64,000 nucleotides of DNA from an uncultured Pseudoxanthomonas sp. (GCF_946886695.1 NZ_CAMPJD010000001.1:1-64000); one strand, 5' to 3'; positions 9,393 through 19,205 are shown, counted from the first letter of the stretch. The notes: a model not told the origin generated them from the letters alone. A program made the numbers and translations.

Positions 9393-11066
9393 ATGGCCCT
9401 GACCCTTTCCAAGGAAGCCCTGAAGGAATCGCTGACCGCCGACAAGGCAGGCGCGGCGCTGACCAGGATCCAGGACGCGCGCGTGTTCAAGCAGATGGGC
9501 ACGCTGCTGCTGATCGCCGGTGCCGTCGCCGTGGGCATGATGGTGTTCTTCTGGTCGCAGAAACCCGCGTACACACCGCTGTATACCGGCCTGGACGCGA
9601 AGGCCACCGCCGAAGCCACCGACATGCTGCGCGCCGCGCAGATCCCGTTCCAGCTGGACCAGGCCAGCGGCGCGATTTCGGTACCGGAAGAAAACCTGCA
9701 CGACGCCCGCCTGAAGCTGGCCGGCGCCGGCCTGGCCGAAAGCGGTCGCCTCGGCTTCGAGATGATGGAGCGCGATCCGGGCTTCGGCGTCAGCCAGTTC
9801 GTCGAGAACGCACGCTACCAGCACGCGCTGGAAACCGAACTGGTCCGCACCATCACCACCCTGCGCCCGGTCCGCGACGCACGCGTGCACCTCGCCATTC
9901 CCAAGCCCAGCGCCTTCACCCGCCAGCGCGAAGTGGCCAGTGCGTCGGTGGTGCTGGACCTGCGCTCGGGCGCCCTGCTGGAACGCAACCAGGTGGATGC
10001 CATCGTGCACCTGGTGTCGTCGTCCATCCCCGACCTCGCTCCCGAACGCGTCACCGTGGTCGACCAGAGCGGCCGCATGCTCACCATAAGCGATCCGAAC
10101 AGCGAGGCCGCGCTGAACGCCGCGCAGTTCGAGCGCGTACGCAAACTGGAGACCTCCTTCAACGACCGCATCCGCGAACTGCTGGAACCGCTCACCGGTC
10201 CCGGCCGCGTGAATGCCGAAGTCGCCGTGGACATGGACTTCTCGGTCACCGAAGAAGCCCGCGAAACCTTCGCCAACGATCCGGCCAAGATCCGCAGCGA
10301 ACAGGTCAGCCAGAACACTGTCGCCGCTGCCGGCCCCGAAGGCGTACCTGGCGCCACCAGCAACACACCGCCCGGTCCGAACGCCGCCGCCGCGCCGAAC
10401 CCGGCCGCGCCGACCGAAACCTCAAGCAGCGCCACCCGCAACTTCGAGATGGACCGCACGCTGCAGCACACGCGCCAGCCGGCCGGCCGGGTGCGGCGCG
10501 TCACCGCCGCCGTGCTGGTCGACCACGTGCCGCGTACCGGCGAGAACGGCAAGGTCGTCATGACCGCGCTGGACGCCGCCACGCTTACCCGCATCGAAGC
10601 GCTGGTGAAGGAAGCCGTGGGCTTCGACGCCGCGCGCGGCGACTCGGTCTCGGTGATGAACGCGCCGTTCGTGCGCGAAACCGAAGCCCCGGTGGACGTG
10701 CCTTTCTGGGAAAGCCCGTGGCTGCACAACCCGATGCTGCGCGACATCGCCCGCTATGGCCTGGGCGCGCTGGTCGTCATCGCGCTGCTGTTCGGCGTGC
10801 TGCGCCCGGCCATGCGCCAGATCATCCATCCTGCCACCAGGCGGAGGACGCAGGACGAGGACGACGGCATCGACGTCACCGTGATGGACGAGGACGACAT
10901 GGAGGCCGGCGCCTTGGCCACGCTGTCCCACGACGCCCTGCCGCCGATGCGCGCCCTGCCCTCCGATGCCTACGAAGACCGCCTGCGCCAGGCGCGCGAA
11001 GCGGTGAAGACCGATTCCAAGCAGGTGGCGCAGGTAGTGAAGGATTGGGTGGCCAGCGATGAATAA
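9393..11066 (+). CDS. fliF: Flagellar MS-ring protein FliF
   Basis: FliF forms the MS ring in the inner membrane, the first-assembled part of the basal body. It has 557 aa and two membrane segments, about 40-58 (LLLIAGAVAVGMMVFFW) and about 451-471. Between them are periplasmic ring-building domains (conserved DARVHLAIPKPSAFTRQ) and a Pro/Ala/Asn-rich variable stretch (about 315-345). The C-terminal cytoplasmic tail (about 500-557) binds FliG. It overlaps fliG by 8 nt, matching their tight functional coupling. Length is normal. Confidence 0.96.
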   Translation: MALTLSKEALKESLTADKAGAALTRIQDARVFKQMGTLLLIAGAVAVGMMVFFWSQKPAYTPLYTGLDAKATAEATDMLRAAQIPFQLDQASGAISVPEENLHDARLKLAGAGLAESGRLGFEMMERDPGFGVSQFVENARYQHALETELVRTITTLRPVRDARVHLAIPKPSAFTRQREVASASVVLDLRSGALLERNQVDAIVHLVSSSIPDLAPERVTVVDQSGRMLTISDPNSEAALNAAQFERVRKLETSFNDRIRELLEPLTGPGRVNAEVAVDMDFSVTEEARETFANDPAKIRSEQVSQNTVAAAGPEGVPGATSNTPPGPNAAAAPNPAAPTETSSSATRNFEMDRTLQHTRQPAGRVRRVTAAVLVDHVPRTGENGKVVMTALDAATLTRIEALVKEAVGFDAARGDSVSVMNAPFVRETEAPVDVPFWESPWLHNPMLRDIARYGLGALVVIALLFGVLRPAMRQIIHPATRRRTQDEDDGIDVTVMDEDDMEAGALATLSHDALPPMRALPSDAYEDRLRQAREAVKTDSKQVAQVVKDWVASDE

Positions 11067-12069
11067 CGCACAGGAACCGGCACTCAACGGCGTGCAGCGC
11101 GCGGCCGTGCTGCTGCTCTCCCTCGGCGAGGAAGATGCCGCCGAAGTGCTCAAGCACATGAACGCCAAGGAGGTGCAGAAGCTCGGCATCGCCATGGCCA
11201 CCATTTCCGGCGTCAGCCGCGAGCAGGTGATGCAGGTCATGGCCACGTTCGGCGAATCGCTGGACAAGCAGACCTCGCTGGGCATGGGCGCCGACGACTA
11301 TGTGCGCAAGGTGCTGGTGCAGGCACTGGGCGAAGACAAGGCCGGCAGCCTGATCGACCGCATCCTGCTGGGCCGCAACACCACCGGCCTGGACACACTG
11401 AAGTGGATGGACCCGCGCGCGATCTCCGATCTGGTGCGCAACGAACATCCGCAGATCATCGCCATCGTACTGGCCCACCTGGACAGCGATCAGGCCGCCG
11501 ACACCCTCAAGCTGCTGCCCGAGCGCACCCGCACCGACGTGCTGCTGCGCATCGCCACGCTGGACGGCATCCCGCCGAATGCGCTGAACGAACTCAATGA
11601 GATCATGGAGCGTCAGTTCGCCGGCAACCAGAATCTCAAGGCCTCCAGCATCGGCGGGGTCAAGGTCGCGGCGAACATCCTCAACTTCATGGACTCCGGC
11701 CAGGACCAGGCCATCCTCGGCAACATCACCCAGGTCGACGCCGACCTGGGCGCGCGCATCCAGGACCTGATGTTCGTGTTCGACAACCTGGCCGACCTGG
11801 GCGACCGCGAACTGCAGGCGCTGCTGCGCGAAGTCCCGAACGACCGACTGGGCCTGGCGTTGCGCGGCGCCGACGCCAAGGTGAAGGAAAAGATCACCCG
11901 CAACATGTCCCAGCGCGCGGCGCAGATCCTGGTCGAAGACATGGAGGCCCGTGGCCCGGTGCGCCTGTCCGATGTGGAAGGCGCGCAGAAGGAAATCCTC
12001 GCCATCGTGCGCCGCTTGGCTGACCAGGGCGTGATCTCGCTGATGGCCGGTGCCGAGGAAATGGTATGA
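11059..12069 (+). CDS. fliG: Flagellar motor switch protein FliG
   Basis: 336-aa rotor protein linking the MS ring (N-domain) to FliM (middle domain) and to the stator (C-domain). It shows the expected N-terminal GVQRAAVLLLSLGEEDAAEVLKHM, the middle NEHPQIIAIVLAHLDSDQAADTL containing the EHPQ motif, and the charged torque helix in the C-domain (LVEDMEARGPVRLSDVEGAQKEI). It overlaps fliF and fliH, and all genes from fliF to fliI are tightly packed. Confidence 0.97.
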   Translation: MNNAQEPALNGVQRAAVLLLSLGEEDAAEVLKHMNAKEVQKLGIAMATISGVSREQVMQVMATFGESLDKQTSLGMGADDYVRKVLVQALGEDKAGSLIDRILLGRNTTGLDTLKWMDPRAISDLVRNEHPQIIAIVLAHLDSDQAADTLKLLPERTRTDVLLRIATLDGIPPNALNELNEIMERQFAGNQNLKASSIGGVKVAANILNFMDSGQDQAILGNITQVDADLGARIQDLMFVFDNLADLGDRELQALLREVPNDRLGLALRGADAKVKEKITRNMSQRAAQILVEDMEARGPVRLSDVEGAQKEILAIVRRLADQGVISLMAGAEEMV

Positions 12070-12683
12070 GCGCACCGTCGCCGCTGCGCTGGATGCCTGC
12101 GCCGCTCGACGTCGTCGTCGCAGCGCCCGCCGCCGAGCCGGAAGCACCACCGCTGGTGCCGCCGACGATCGAAGAGATCCAGGCCATCCAGGATGCCGCG
12201 TACCGCGAAGGCCTCGAACGCGGGCTGGCCGAAGGCCACGCCGAAGGTTTCGCCACCGGCCAGACCGAAGTCCGCCGGCTGGCCGCACAGATGGAAGGCA
12301 TCCTCGACAATTTCTCGCGTCCGCTGGATCGACTCGAGAACGAAGTCGTCGGCGCCCTGTCCGAACTCGCCGTGCGCATCGCCGGTGCGCTGGTGGGCCG
12401 TGCCTACCAGACCGACCCCGTCCTGCTGCAGGAACTGGCGACCAGTGCACTGGATGCTGTCGGCGGCGCGCAGCGCGAAGTCGAACTGCGCCTGCATCCC
12501 GACGACATCGCGGCCCTCACTCCCGTGCTGGCCATGGCCCCGGGTACGCGACTGACCGCGGACACCTCGCTCAGCCGCGGCGATCTGCGCGTGCACGCCG
12601 AAAGCGTCCGCATCGACGGCACCCTTGAGGCCCGCCTGCGCGGCGCGCTGGAAACCGTGCTCAACCGGAGCACGCGCGCATGA
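12066..12683 (+). CDS. fliH: Flagellar export ATPase regulator FliH
   Basis: 205-aa cytoplasmic stator of the export ATPase FliI. It has a Pro/Ala-rich N-terminus, then a helical stretch with Gly/Ala-spaced glycines (AYREGLERGLAEGHAEGFA) typical of the FliH GxxxG region. The C-terminal domain (about 110-205) resembles the V-ATPase E subunit. It overlaps fliG by 4 nt and fliI by 4 nt. Confidence 0.92.
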   Translation: MSAPSPLRWMPAPLDVVVAAPAAEPEAPPLVPPTIEEIQAIQDAAYREGLERGLAEGHAEGFATGQTEVRRLAAQMEGILDNFSRPLDRLENEVVGALSELAVRIAGALVGRAYQTDPVLLQELATSALDAVGGAQREVELRLHPDDIAALTPVLAMAPGTRLTADTSLSRGDLRVHAESVRIDGTLEARLRGALETVLNRSTRA

Positions 12684-14077
12684 GCGCCCAGCCGCTGGAA
12701 TGGCTGACCGCCCGCGACCTGCGCCTGTCCGCGCGTCTGTCGCAGATCAATCCCGAACTCGGCGGCCGCGGCCTGATCCGCGAGGGCATTCTGCGCCGTG
12801 CCGTCGGCCTCACCCTGGAAGCCATCGGTTGCGAAGCCCCGATGGGCGCCACCTGCAAAGTGGAAGTCGTCGATGGCGGCTGGGTGGATGCGGAAGTCGT
12901 CGGCTTCTCGGGCGAACGCACCTACCTGATGCCCAGCGCCGAACTGCACGGCCTGCTGCCGAATGCGCGCGTAGTGCCTTCGCGCCGCCGCGGTGGCGTG
13001 GAGGTCGGCGAAGGCCTGCTGGGACGCGTGATCGACAGCGACGGCGTCCCACTGGACGGTCGTGGCCCGATCCGCGCGGAAGGCAGCGTCAGCCTGGCGG
13101 GCATGACGATCAATCCGCTGTCGCGCGAACCGATCACCCAACCCCTCGATGTCGGCGTGCGCGCGATCAATGCGCTGCTGCCCATCGGCCGTGGCCAGCG
13201 CGTGGGCCTGTTCGCCGGCTCCGGCGTGGGCAAATCCACGCTGCTGGGCATGATGACCCGCTATACCGCCGCCGACGTGATCGTCGTCGGCCTGATCGGC
13301 GAACGCGGCCGTGAAGTGCGCGACTTCGTCGAAAGCACGCTCGGCCCGGTGGGCCTGGCACGCGCGGTGGTGGTGGCCAGTCCCGCCGACCGGCCGCCGC
13401 TGGCCCGCCTGCAGGGTGCGTATCGCGCCACCGCCATCGCCGAGTGGTTCCGCGACCAGGGCCTCAACGTGCTGCTGCTGATGGATTCGCTGACCCGCTT
13501 CGCCCAGGCGCAGCGCGAGATCGGCCTGTCGGTGGGTGAGCCGCCGACCACGCGCGGCTATCCGCCGTCGGTGTTCGCGCGCCTGCCCGCGCTGGTTGAG
13601 CGTGCCGGCAATGGTGCGAAAGGGCGCGGTTCCATCACCGCGTTCTACACCGTACTGACCGAAGGCGACGATCCGCAGGACCCTATCGCCGATGCCGCGC
13701 GCGCCATCCTCGACGGCCACATCCTGCTCTCGCGCCGCGTGGCCGACAGCGGCCTGTATCCGGCCATCGACGTGGAGTCCTCGGTCAGCCGCGTGGTCAC
13801 CGAGATCGCCGACGAAACCTGGCGCGACCGCATCCGCAAACTCAAGCGCCTGCTGTCCGCCTACAACAGCAACCGCGACCTGATCGCCATCGGCGCCTAC
13901 CAGCGCGGCAACGATCCCACCGTGGATGAAGCGCTGGAACGCTGGCCGGAGATCGTCGAATTCCTGGGCCAGGACGTGGCGCGCGCCGCTGACCTTCCCA
14001 GCAGCCGTGCCGCACTCGAATCGCTGGTCCAACGCAACGTCGCTGCCGGCATCCCCACGCCACGCAGCCCGCAGTAA
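12680..14077 (+). CDS. fliI: Flagellum-specific export ATPase FliI
   Basis: 465-aa F1-beta-like hexameric ATPase that energises substrate unfolding and entry into the type III export gate. Walker A is AGSGVGKS (179-186) and Walker B lies in VLLLMDSLTRFAQAQREIGL. The FliI/YscN signature (PPTTRGYPPSVFARLPALVERAG) and the C-terminal chaperone- and FliJ-contacting helices are also present. Length is usual for the family. It overlaps fliH and is followed by fliJ after 18 nt. Confidence 0.97.
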   Translation: MSAQPLEWLTARDLRLSARLSQINPELGGRGLIREGILRRAVGLTLEAIGCEAPMGATCKVEVVDGGWVDAEVVGFSGERTYLMPSAELHGLLPNARVVPSRRRGGVEVGEGLLGRVIDSDGVPLDGRGPIRAEGSVSLAGMTINPLSREPITQPLDVGVRAINALLPIGRGQRVGLFAGSGVGKSTLLGMMTRYTAADVIVVGLIGERGREVRDFVESTLGPVGLARAVVVASPADRPPLARLQGAYRATAIAEWFRDQGLNVLLLMDSLTRFAQAQREIGLSVGEPPTTRGYPPSVFARLPALVERAGNGAKGRGSITAFYTVLTEGDDPQDPIADAARAILDGHILLSRRVADSGLYPAIDVESSVSRVVTEIADETWRDRIRKLKRLLSAYNSNRDLIAIGAYQRGNDPTVDEALERWPEIVEFLGQDVARAADLPSSRAALESLVQRNVAAGIPTPRSPQ

Positions 14078-14095
14078 CGCCAAGGAATCCCCGCC

Positions 14096-14548
14096 ATGAT
14101 GCAGTCCCGCCGAATCGATCCGCTGTTGCGCCGCGCGCAGGAACACGAGGATTCCGTTGCCCGCGACCTGGCCGAGCGCCAGAACACGCTGGCGCAGCAC
14201 GAGTCGCGGCTGGAGGAACTGCGGCAGTACGCCGAGGACTACGCCAACAGCCAGATGGCCGCCACCAGTCCGGCGCAGCTGGCCAATCGCCGCGCCTTCC
14301 TGGAACGCATCGACCAGGCACTGGCGCAGCAGTTGCAGAACGTCGACCGCAGCCGCAGCAGCGTGGACATCGAACGCGACCGCCTGCTGCTGGCCAGCCG
14401 TGACAAGCAGGTGCTGGAGCAACTCGCCGCCAGCTACCGGGCCCAGGAACGGCAGGTGGTGGAACGGCGCGACCAGCGCGAGATGGATGACCTGGGTGCC
14501 CGCCGCGCACGGCTGGCCGCCACCGCGCAGGAAAGCGAGGAAGCCTGA
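14096..14548 (+). CDS. fliJ: Flagellar export protein FliJ
   Basis: 150-aa antiparallel coiled-coil protein, almost entirely helical and rich in Gln, Arg, Glu and Ala. It inserts into the FliI hexamer and recycles chaperones. There is no membrane segment. The start used is the first ATG of the MMQSRRIDPLLRRAQ sequence, 18 nt after fliI. The stop overlaps the fliK start (ATGA). Identification rests on length, coiled-coil content and the fliI-fliJ-fliK position. Confidence 0.9.
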   Translation: MMQSRRIDPLLRRAQEHEDSVARDLAERQNTLAQHESRLEELRQYAEDYANSQMAATSPAQLANRRAFLERIDQALAQQLQNVDRSRSSVDIERDRLLLASRDKQVLEQLAASYRAQERQVVERRDQREMDDLGARRARLAATAQESEEA

Positions 14549-15810
14549 TGCCATCCCCGGTGGCGTCGCTGCCTTCCGCTAGCAAGACGGTGTCCCCCGC
14601 CACGGTGGGTGGCGTTGCGCAGACGCGTGAAGCCGCATCGGAGCCGGCGAAGCCCAGCTTCGACGAGATGGTGCGTCGCCCGGCAATGCGTGAAGACGCC
14701 CCGGCGCGAAAGCCCGCGCCCCGGCGCGACGAGGGGCAGGAGACCGCCCTGCCACCAGCGCACACCACCAAGCGCAGTCCCGACAATACGGCGCACGCAA
14801 CGGACGATCAGGACACCCAGGAGACTCGCGTCGCAACGCTCCGGTCGCCGGATCTTCCGGTACCGGCAAGCGTCGTGCCGCCGTCCGATCCTGGCGTCGC
14901 TGCGGTGCCGACCGATCCGCCGGGCAATCCGCTGTTGGGCAATCCGCTGCTCGGCGGCGCCGTGCCTGCGGAGGTGCCCTCCTCCCCCGATGCCGTCCTG
15001 GCAGGCGGTCGCGCCCTTCTGCCGATCTCGCCGGCCGGTACCTTGCCGGTCCCGGCCACTGCAGGACTCGATAACCCGGGTGTCCCAGACGTACAGAACG
15101 CAGCCACCGCAACCGCAACCGACGCGCCCGCGACAGCGTTGCCCAAGGCGACCGCCACGACCGACAACGTGGCCAAGGCGCCGCTGCAGAACCTGCTCTC
15201 CTTCACCGCCCACCTGGCCACCGGCCAGGCCGCCGCCGCGATACCGGACGCGATCAACCTCGGCCGCGACATCCTCGATGCCCTGCGCAGCGACGACGCG
15301 GAAACCACCCCTTCGCCCACCGGCACGCTCCTCGCCGGCGTCGGCGCCTCGAATGCCCCGCTCGGTCTGTCGCGTACGGAGACCGTCAATGCGTTGGAAG
15401 CACCGAGCGCCGATCTGCATGGCGGCCACTTCGACGAAGACGTCGCCGATGCGGTGCGCTGGATGGCCGACCAGAAGATCGGCCATGCGCACATCAAGGT
15501 GACCCCGAACGACTTGGGCACCGTGGAGATCCGCCTGCGACTGGAAGGCGACCGCGTGCACGCCGACTTCTCCAGCGCCCAGGCCGATGTTCGCCAGGCG
15601 CTGGAAAGCAGCCTGCCGCGGCTGCGCGACATGCTGGGCCAACACGGCTTCCAGCTTGCCCACGCTGACGTCAGCCAGCAGCACGCCCCGCCGTCGCAGA
15701 GCGGCACTGCGCCGCACGGTGAAAGCGCCACAGACACCAGCGACGCCGGCCCCGAGACGCCCCGTACCGTCCGCATGACGGCGCGGGGCCTGGTGGACGC
15801 GTACGCCTGA
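14548..15810 (+). CDS. fliK: Flagellar hook-length control protein FliK
   Basis: 420-aa secreted molecular ruler that ends hook growth and switches export specificity through FlhB. The N-terminal two-thirds is disordered and Pro/Ala/Thr-rich, as is typical. The conserved Flg_hook C-terminal domain (about 300-390) contains MADQKIGHAHIKVTPNDLGT and the amphipathic helix of the type III substrate-specificity switch. It is the last gene of the fliE operon. A long inverted repeat follows and probably separates it from fliL. Confidence 0.92.
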   Translation: MPSPVASLPSASKTVSPATVGGVAQTREAASEPAKPSFDEMVRRPAMREDAPARKPAPRRDEGQETALPPAHTTKRSPDNTAHATDDQDTQETRVATLRSPDLPVPASVVPPSDPGVAAVPTDPPGNPLLGNPLLGGAVPAEVPSSPDAVLAGGRALLPISPAGTLPVPATAGLDNPGVPDVQNAATATATDAPATALPKATATTDNVAKAPLQNLLSFTAHLATGQAAAAIPDAINLGRDILDALRSDDAETTPSPTGTLLAGVGASNAPLGLSRTETVNALEAPSADLHGGHFDEDVADAVRWMADQKIGHAHIKVTPNDLGTVEIRLRLEGDRVHADFSSAQADVRQALESSLPRLRDMLGQHGFQLAHADVSQQHAPPSQSGTAPHGESATDTSDAGPETPRTVRMTARGLVDAYA

Positions 15811-15823
15811 CGGGTCGCTGTTC

Positions 15824-15954
15824 CTGTAGGAGCGACGTGAGTCGCGACCGCGGAAATCCGGCGCCATGGCCGCCGGACCCACGCGGCCATCCATGCGTGA
15901 ACAGTCTTTCCGGACCGCCATGACATGCGGTCGCGACTCACGTCGCTCCTACAG
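15824..15954. repeat. Palindromic intergenic repeat, family A (28-bp perfect arms)
   Basis: Left arm 15824-15851 begins CTGTAGGAGCGACGTGAG. The right arm at 15927-15954 is its perfect 28-nt reverse complement. The spacer is 75 nt and contains a GC-rich GCCGCCGGACCCACG segment also found at 1599-1613. The element sits between operons (after fliK, before the fliL promoter). Elements of this kind are scattered through xanthomonad genomes. It could fold as a long hairpin at the 3' end of the fliK transcript. Confidence 0.9.
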
Positions 15955-15997
15955 AAGCTACCCCCGTCAAAACCCCGTCGGGCTCTCCTGCCCACCA

Positions 15998-16013
15998 CGG
16001 CACGCCGCTTGCA
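15998..16013 (+). promoter_or_regulatory. Sigma-54 promoter for the fliLMNOPQR operon
   Basis: CGGCACGCCGCTTGCA has GG at 15999-16000 and GC at 16011-16012 with 10 nt between, a near-perfect RpoN site. It lies 35 nt upstream of the fliL start and just after the palindromic repeat. Confidence 0.87.
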
Positions 16014-16047
16014 TCACCTGGGCTGACCCCTCAGGAGATCCACCGCC

Positions 16048-16575
16048 GTGGCAGCCGCCGACAAGAACGCAAGCAAATCCAAGGCCGACAAGGGCGACAA
16101 GCCCAAGCGCGGCAAGTCGCTGCTGACCATCGGGCTGGTGGCACTGGTCGCGGCCGGCGCTGCCGGCGGTGGTGCGTGGTACTTCGCCAGCCATGCCGGC
16201 GCGGAAGTCAAAGCCGATGCCCCCAAGGCCAAGAGTCCCGGCGAAGTTCCCGCGCCCGCCCAGTACTTCGCGCTGGAGCCGCCGTTCGTGGTCAACCTTG
16301 TCGGCGAAACGGGCGGCGCACGCTACCTGCAGGTCGAGGTGCAGCTGATGACCCGCGATCCCGAATCGCTCAAGGCCATCGAACTGCATGCTCCCGCCAT
16401 CCGCGCGCGCCTGCTGATGCTGTTCGCGCAGCAGGATGCCGCCGGCCTGATGAGCCGGGAAGGCAAGGAGCGACTCCAGAACAGCGCACTCTCGGAAGTG
16501 AAAGCGCTGCTGGTGGCCGAAACCGGCAAGCCCTCTGCCGACTCCCTGCTGTTTACCAGCTTCGTGATGCAGTGA
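16048..16575 (+). CDS. fliL: Flagellar basal body-associated protein FliL
   Basis: 175-aa single-pass inner-membrane protein that surrounds and supports the stator units. It has a Lys-rich cytoplasmic N-terminus, one membrane segment (about 25-45, LLTIGLVALVAAGAAGGGAW) and a periplasmic SPFH-like domain (YLQVEVQLMTRDPESLKAIE ... LLFTSFVMQ). The start is GTG at 16048, preceded by CAGGAGATC. It is the first gene after a sigma-54 promoter. Confidence 0.94.
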   Translation: MAAADKNASKSKADKGDKPKRGKSLLTIGLVALVAAGAAGGGAWYFASHAGAEVKADAPKAKSPGEVPAPAQYFALEPPFVVNLVGETGGARYLQVEVQLMTRDPESLKAIELHAPAIRARLLMLFAQQDAAGLMSREGKERLQNSALSEVKALLVAETGKPSADSLLFTSFVMQ

Positions 16576-16590
16576 CGGAACCGCGCCGCC

Positions 16591-17631
16591 ATGACCAGTG
16601 ACCTGCTGTCGCAAGACGAGATCGACGCGCTGCTCAACGGCGTCGATACCGGCGCGATCGAAACCGAGGAACCGCCGGTCGATCCCACCATCGCCCGCAC
16701 CTACGACTTCGCCAGCCAGGACCGCATCGTGCGCGGCCGCCTGCCGACACTGGAGATGATCAACGAGCGCTTCGTGCGCACATGGCGGATCGGCCTGTTC
16801 AACCTGCTGCGGCGCTCGGCCGAACTGTCGGTGCGCGGCATCGAGACGATCAAGTTCGGCGACTACCTGCACTCCCTGTACGTACCCACCAACCTCAACC
16901 TGATCAAGTTCAAGCCGCTGCGCGGCGTAGGCCTGATCGTGTTCGAACCCAAGCTGGTGTTCACCATGGTGGACAACTTCTTCGGCGGCGACGGTCGCTA
17001 TCCGGCCAAGATCGAAGGCCGCGAGTTCACTGCCACCGAGATGCGGGTGATCCAGCTGCTGCTGAAGCAGACCTTCACCGACCTGGTCGATGCCTGGGCG
17101 CCGGTGATGCCGGTGGACTTCGAGTACATCACCAGCGAGGTCAATCCGCACTTCGCCAACATCGTCAGTCCCCGCGAGTACGTGGTCGTGAGCCGCTTCC
17201 ATGTGGAACTCGATGGCGGCGGCGGCGACCTGCACGTGACGCTGCCGTATTCGATGCTGGAACCGATCCGTGAACTGCTCGACGCCGGCATCCAGTCCGA
17301 TCGCGTGCACGACGACGACAGCTTCCGCGTCACCCTGCACGAGCAGCTGCGCGGCGCCGAAGTCACCGTCTCCAGCGTGCTGGCGGAGAAGCGCATCAAC
17401 CTGCGCCAGCTGACCCGGCTGAAGGTGGGCGACATCCTGCCCATCGACCTGCCCAAGTCGGTGCCGGTGTGCGTAGAACAGGTGCCGGTATTCACCGGCG
17501 AGTTCGGCATCTCCAACGGCAACAACGCAGTGAAGATCACCGCCAAGCACCCGCCGGGCAGCCATCACAAGCACGCCACGCCTCCCCGCCACGCCCTGAC
17601 ACCCGTCGCCTTCCAGGACGCCACACCATGA
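16591..17631 (+). CDS. fliM: Flagellar motor switch protein FliM
   Basis: 346-aa C-ring protein that binds phospho-CheY and FliG. The N-terminal CheY-binding helix is present (LLSQDEIDALLNGV, about 4-17). Then come the CheC-like middle domain (about 50-230) and the C-terminal SpoA domain (about 255-325). The C-terminus is somewhat long, with a His/Pro-rich tail after the SpoA fold (SHHKHATPPRH). The stop overlaps the fliN start (ATGA). Confidence 0.96.
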   Translation: MTSDLLSQDEIDALLNGVDTGAIETEEPPVDPTIARTYDFASQDRIVRGRLPTLEMINERFVRTWRIGLFNLLRRSAELSVRGIETIKFGDYLHSLYVPTNLNLIKFKPLRGVGLIVFEPKLVFTMVDNFFGGDGRYPAKIEGREFTATEMRVIQLLLKQTFTDLVDAWAPVMPVDFEYITSEVNPHFANIVSPREYVVVSRFHVELDGGGGDLHVTLPYSMLEPIRELLDAGIQSDRVHDDDSFRVTLHEQLRGAEVTVSSVLAEKRINLRQLTRLKVGDILPIDLPKSVPVCVEQVPVFTGEFGISNGNNAVKITAKHPPGSHHKHATPPRHALTPVAFQDATP

Positions 17632-17972
17632 TTCCCGAGAACGAAGACACCCTCGCCGCCTTCGGCGACACCAGCGCGGATGCCCCCGTGCAGGACAACG
17701 ACGGCGACAACGACATGAGCCTGGACGTGATCCTCGACGTGCCGGTCACGCTGTCGCTGGAAGTCGGCCGCACCCGCATGCCGATCCGCAACCTGCTGCA
17801 GCTCAACCAGGGCTCGGTGGTGGAGCTGGAGCGCGGCGCCGGTGAACCCCTGGACGTGTTCGTCAACGGCACGCTGATCGCGCATGGCGAAGTCGTGGTG
17901 GTGAACGACCGTTTCGGCGTGCGCCTGACCGACGTGGTCAGTCCCAGCGAACGCATCCGCCGCCTGCGCTGA
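17628..17972 (+). CDS. fliN: Flagellar motor switch protein FliN
   Basis: 114-aa C-ring base protein. It has an acidic N-terminal 35 residues followed by a single SpoA domain: VTLSLEVGRTRMPIRNLLQL, then the GSVVELERGAGEPLDVFVNG and FGVRLTDVVSP signatures. The start is the ATG at 17628, overlapping the fliM stop. Earlier in-frame starts lie inside the fliM coding region and are not credible. Confidence 0.95.
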   Translation: MIPENEDTLAAFGDTSADAPVQDNDGDNDMSLDVILDVPVTLSLEVGRTRMPIRNLLQLNQGSVVELERGAGEPLDVFVNGTLIAHGEVVVVNDRFGVRLTDVVSPSERIRRLR

Positions 17973-17976
17973 GTCG

Positions 17977-18375
17977 ATGTCCATGCACGCCTTCGCCCTG
18001 CTCGCCACCGCTGCGGCACCCGTACAGAAGATCGGCCAGCACGCGCCGTCCACGCCCGGCATCGGCGGCGCGCTGGTCGGCCTGATCCTGGTGCTCGGCC
18101 TGATCCTGGGCATGGCCTGGCTGCTCAAGCGCATGCCGGGCGCCGGCCTGGGCATCCGGCCCAGCGAACAGCTTCGCGTGGTGTCCATGCTGTCGGTGGG
18201 CACCAAGGAGCGCGTGATGGTGATCGAGGTGGGCAAGCAGCAACTGCTGATCGGCGTCACCGCTGGCGGCATCACGGCTTTGCACACGCTGCCCGAACCC
18301 CTGGTCGTCGCGCCTGCGCCGACGATGCCGAATTTCGCCGAGCTGCTGGCCAAGCGCCTGCGCAGAGAGAGCTGA
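17977..18375 (+). CDS. fliO: Flagellar biosynthetic protein FliO
   Basis: 132-aa membrane protein that assists FliP assembly in the export gate. The N-terminus is short and periplasmic, followed by one membrane segment (about 29-48, [20 protein letters not shown]) and a small cytoplasmic domain ([21 protein letters not shown]) typical of FliO. It lies 4 nt after fliN and 1 nt before fliP. Confidence 0.9.
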   Translation: MSMHAFALLATAAAPVQKIGQHAPSTPGIGGALVGLILVLGLILGMAWLLKRMPGAGLGIRPSEQLRVVSMLSVGTKERVMVIEVGKQQLLIGVTAGGITALHTLPEPLVVAPAPTMPNFAELLAKRLRRES

Positions 18376-18376
18376 G

Positions 18377-19195
18377 ATGCGCCGTTTCGTTCTTTCCCTG
18401 ATCTGCCTGCTGTGGCTGTGCGCACCGGTGCTGGCGCTGGCGCAGACGGCCCCCGCCGCCGCACCGGCGCAGAACCCCGCGCCTGCGGCGACGCCCGCCG
18501 CGCCGACCACCCCGACCCTGCCTGCCCTGCCCAAGGTCAACGTGGGCCAGATCGGCGACAACACCGTGAGTCTGCCGCTGCAGACGCTGCTACTGATGAC
18601 GGCGATCACGCTGATCCCGTCGGCGCTGTTGGCGATGACCGCGTTCACCCGCATCATCATCGTGCTCGGCCTGCTGCGGCAGGCGCTCGGCACGGGCCAG
18701 ACACCGTCCAACCAGGTGCTGGTAGGCCTGGCGCTGTTCCTGACCATGCTGGTGATGATGCCCGTGGGCGAAAAGGCCTGGGCGCAGGGCATGGCGCCCT
18801 ACCTCAACGGCCAGATCGATTTTTCCACTGCGTGGACGATGACCACCGGGCCGCTACGCGACTTCATGCTGGCGCAGGTGCGCGAAACCGACCTGATGAC
18901 CTTTGCCGGTCTTGCCGGTCACGGCAGCTATGCCAGCCCGGCGGACGTGCCGTTCCCGATCGTGGTGGCCTCGTTCATCACCAGCGAACTGAAGACCGCG
19001 TTCGAGATCGGTTTCCTGATCTTCATTCCCTTCGTTATCATCGACCTCGTGGTCGCCAGCGTGCTGATGTCGATGGGCATGATGATGCTGTCGCCGATGC
19101 TGGTGTCCGCGCCGTTCAAGATCCTGCTGTTCGTTCTGGTGGACGGCTGGGTGCTGATCGTCGGCTCGCTGGCCGCCAGCTTCAACGGCGTCTGA
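18377..19195 (+). CDS. fliP: Flagellar export gate protein FliP
   Basis: 272-aa core of the FliPQR export channel. It has a cleavable signal peptide (about 1-22), an Ala/Pro/Thr-rich linker, then four membrane segments with hallmark stretches [19 protein letters not shown] and [13 protein letters not shown]. The FTRI and [13 protein letters not shown] regions are strongly conserved in the family. Confidence 0.96.
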   Translation: MRRFVLSLICLLWLCAPVLALAQTAPAAAPAQNPAPAATPAAPTTPTLPALPKVNVGQIGDNTVSLPLQTLLLMTAITLIPSALLAMTAFTRIIIVLGLLRQALGTGQTPSNQVLVGLALFLTMLVMMPVGEKAWAQGMAPYLNGQIDFSTAWTMTTGPLRDFMLAQVRETDLMTFAGLAGHGSYASPADVPFPIVVASFITSELKTAFEIGFLIFIPFVIIDLVVASVLMSMGMMMLSPMLVSAPFKILLFVLVDGWVLIVGSLAASFNGV

Positions 19196-19205
19196 GGAGC
19201 ACGCG

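Noticed and set aside
12404..14554. 716-codon minus-strand frame
   Set aside because: Shadow of fliH, fliI and fliJ. The sense products have clear family motifs, and the antisense product is Gly/His/Gln-rich without motifs.
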